10,132 nucleotides of DNA from Tannerella sp. Its GTDB lineage: Bacteria; Bacteroidota; Bacteroidia; Bacteroidales; Tannerellaceae. Position 1 is the first letter of the stretch. Each line of letters starts with the position of its first letter. The stretch is taken from contig JAIRXI010000406.1 in the NCBI GenBank assembly GCA_031268395.1, forward strand, positions 1 to 10,132, read 5' to 3'. Below the pieces are notes generated by a model. The model was not told where the DNA came from. It saw only the letters and a program-made list of their open reading frames with translations, and did no database searches. Positions 9,101-10,132 of this stretch are shown here, one piece after another. The translations under genes and the position numbers were made by a program.

Positions 9101-9295
9101 AAGATTCGAAACATCTCTCTTGGCTACAACTTCCCGCGTACAACGGTTGTGAATCTGGGCGTTGAAAGCCTCAAACTGTATGTTCAGGCTAAGAATCCGG
9201 GCATGTTGTATTCCAAAATAGACTGGCTCGACCTTGACCTCGGCGGCTCAACATGGAACCGCGGCTTCACTTTTGGAATTAATGCAGGTTTCTAA
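6161..9295 (+). CDS. SusC/RagA-family TonB-linked outer-membrane transporter
   Basis: A complete 1044-residue TonB-dependent channel, of normal family length, that imports oligosaccharides across the outer membrane with its SusD-like lid. It has a signal peptide ending AHA-Q at about residue 30/31 and then a CarboxypepD_reg-like domain (about 31-105; GEPLLGVTVRVAGTSEGAAT). A TonB-box region follows (EEVVVVGYGTQ, about 111-121), then the plug (about 122-238; YVVDGIPL, IDVLKDASATAIYGSRGANG) and a long beta-barrel ending in a terminal Phe. There is no STN domain before the carboxypeptidase-like domain, so it is not the FecR/ECF-sigma-signalling kind, which fits control by the divergent HTCS. The start at 6161 has an A-rich leader (AAAAAAGAA). 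An in-frame ATG at 6188 would also leave a signal peptide but lacks that leader. The susD-like gene begins 27 bp downstream. The substrate is not deducible. Confidence 0.97.
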   Translation: MEKQILLKLMPRKTLALVLFMMFAFTYAHAQIITVSGMVKDVTGEPLLGVTVRVAGTSEGAATGADGIYSLSVSGDATLEFSYIGYMLQSVKVSGRKVIDIILSEDISALEEVVVVGYGTQRKIDVTGAMVRVGEKELKSRPVSNALEAMQGKAAGVDITSNERPGELGNIFIRGIRSLSASNAPLYVVDGIPLMSEGGIETLNPNDIESIDVLKDASATAIYGSRGANGVILLTTRHGKEGRYTVNYTGTVTAETIQDRTKMMNSGEYIEWRRWAYYYADPTKYPRADQPVQQNDYEIFLGASDPYAWANIMKGWAGGSWDGSKVGTTDWTDLVTQTGITHEHTLSVSGGNDKMKSYLSFGYLNNEGTMIGQGYERYTANANIDIAPQKWIEIGGTLTATYSEQQYGQSNTGGQVSGPGSIYAAANNNFPYAVPYDDNGNRITYPGGDDMVKTAIEEWRWTDNKRLTFRALGSFYTQLNLMEGLKYRFNFGPDYRHYRNGIYIDEKSVNRVGSPNYASLQNRRDFSWTLDNLIYYDKTFGQHKIGATLLQTASAWNYETSYMRAIGIPFASQKWNALNTTNVTQLDNWDSYFAERQLMSYMARLNYGFADKYLATVSGRWDGASQLAEGHKWSFFPSAALAMRLDQEDFIRNCGWISQLKLRVGVGVTGNSAVDPYQTKGEIQSLIYPFGSTLASGYVTSEPTAGEALSMANTSLGWEKTTQYNIGLDFSLIKGRVSGILDVYTSRTNNLLMRMSIPSLTGYTSTYANIGETKNSGADITLNTINIDTRDFTWSTNINLAYQKDEIVSLANGKEDDISNTWFIGYPAGYTLNDTQYAGVIYNYESAGLWQEADKAEMDKFNANGHAFQAGMARPVDQNGDYRIDPNDDRVIVGNTRPHWTGGMTNTFNYKGLELSIFLYGRMGYTQNTNGEWQGGRYVQRSISYYNENNKDADYQKPIYNVAGGDPYYNILGYRSGSFIKIRNISLGYNFPRTTVVNLGVESLKLYVQAKNPGMLYSKIDWLDLDLGGSTWNRGFTFGINAGF

Positions 9296-9322
9296 TTATA
9301 AATCAACTAAAAAGAAATAATC

Positions 9323-10132
9323 ATGAACAGGATATATAAATTTTTCGCAATAGCGGGATTAATTTGCATCACAACGCTTTCGTGCAACGGATTTTTGGAC
9401 GAATCTCTCGACACACAGCGCAGTACTGAATATTTTGATACTCCGGAAGGAGTAAGGGAACTGTCGGTGGGGATGTACTACAGTATGCGCTTCCATTTCG
9501 CTTACGAATGGTCGTTTGCGACTACCAACTATGGCGTTGACGAGTTTCGCGTCGGCGGCGACGCGTCCAACCACATGTGGAACTCCTACGACGGCAGTTT
9601 CACTTCTCTCATAACAGCCGTAAACGTCAATACGGCAATGGCTAACACGCTTTGGGACAACATGTACACAAACATCAATACGGCGAATACCGTCATTGAA
9701 AAGGCGCCTGTTGTTCTCGCGGACGCCGCAGACCTCAACACGATTTTGGGCGAAGCCTACTTCATGCGTGCTTACGACTATTTGAAGTTAGTGCGTCAGT
9801 ATGGCGGCGTGCCGCTGAAACTGACTCCGAGTTATACCCTCGAAAGGGAGTTCACAAGGGCTTCTGCCGAAGAATGTATAAGCCAGGTAATCGGCGATTT
9901 TGAAGAGGCTTACAGCAAACTTCCCGCCGATGCTTCGGCAACAGGCAAACTGACTCGGACGGCGGCGGCTCATTTTCTTGCTAAAGCGCTGCTTTTCAGG
10001 TCAAGCGAAATAAACGACGACTGGAACGGCTCCGCTAAAAGCGCCGACCTGTCGCGCATAGTAACACTTGCCGACGAGGTTATCGCCAGGCATCCGCTTG
10101 CACCCGATTTCGAAGACCTCTGGGCTTACGAC
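9323..10132 (+). CDS. SusD/RagB-family glycan-binding lipoprotein, 3'-truncated by the window edge
   Basis: The first 270 codons of a SusD-like lipoprotein; the frame stays open to the right edge. The ATG follows an A-rich leader (AAAAAGAAATAATC), 27 bp after the susC stop, so the two genes are very likely co-transcribed. The N-terminus is a lipoprotein signal peptide with lipobox TLSC, Cys21 being the lipidated residue. It is followed by the usual SusD opening (NGFLDESLDT), the core motif GEAYFMRAYDYLKLVRQYGG and a TPR-like helix pair (TGKLTRTAAAHFLAKALLF). It would sit on the cell surface, bind the glycan and cap the SusC-like channel encoded just upstream. It is clearly different in sequence from the left SusD fragment, so the two are not a recent duplication. 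About half of the expected length is present. Confidence 0.96.
   Translation, partial: MNRIYKFFAIAGLICITTLSCNGFLDESLDTQRSTEYFDTPEGVRELSVGMYYSMRFHFAYEWSFATTNYGVDEFRVGGDASNHMWNSYDGSFTSLITAVNVNTAMANTLWDNMYTNINTANTVIEKAPVVLADAADLNTILGEAYFMRAYDYLKLVRQYGGVPLKLTPSYTLEREFTRASAEECISQVIGDFEEAYSKLPADASATGKLTRTAAAHFLAKALLFRSSEINDDWNGSAKSADLSRIVTLADEVIARHPLAPDFEDLWAYD

Overview
The window looks like a chromosomal piece of a Bacteroidota organism, probably of the Bacteroidales type. It carries SusC/SusD-family outer-membrane glycan uptake genes and a one-polypeptide hybrid two-component system (HTCS). The starts examined have A-rich leaders instead of Shine-Dalgarno sequences, and a Bacteroides-type -7 box (TAnnTTTG) lies upstream of susC. 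I cannot name genus or species. The coding DNA is of roughly balanced GC, and the intergenic DNA between the divergent genes is strongly AT-rich.

Layout, left to right. (1) 1-1536, + strand: the 3' part of a SusD-like lipoprotein gene whose N-terminus lies outside the window. It ends with a strong intrinsic terminator (1546-1581), so it appears to be the last gene of a transcription unit entering from the left. (2) 1582-1724: a short non-coding stretch I cannot identify. (3) 1725-5990, - strand: a complete 1421-residue HTCS regulator. It has a periplasmic double-propeller sensor, a Y_Y_Y domain, one membrane segment, histidine kinase, receiver and AraC-type DNA-binding domain. (4) 5991-6160: a divergent, AT-rich promoter region holding a direct repeat with a 20-bp period, a candidate operator, next to a -7 box that lacks a -33 partner. 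(5) 6161-9295, + strand: a complete SusC-like TonB-dependent transporter. (6) 9323 to the right edge, + strand: the first 270 codons of a SusD-like lipoprotein, 27 bp after susC and presumably in the same operon.

How they work together: this is the regulatory and import core of a polysaccharide utilisation locus (PUL). The SusD-like protein would bind a glycan at the cell surface and the SusC-like channel would import it. The HTCS would sense a derived oligosaccharide in the periplasm and activate the divergent susC-susD promoter. No glycoside hydrolase, lyase or sulfatase is inside the window, so the substrate cannot be inferred. The left SusD gene is convergent with the HTCS gene and need not belong to the same PUL. 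I found no clearly undescribed system. The most informative unexplained signals are the repeats between the HTCS and susC genes and the unidentified stretch after the left susD gene.
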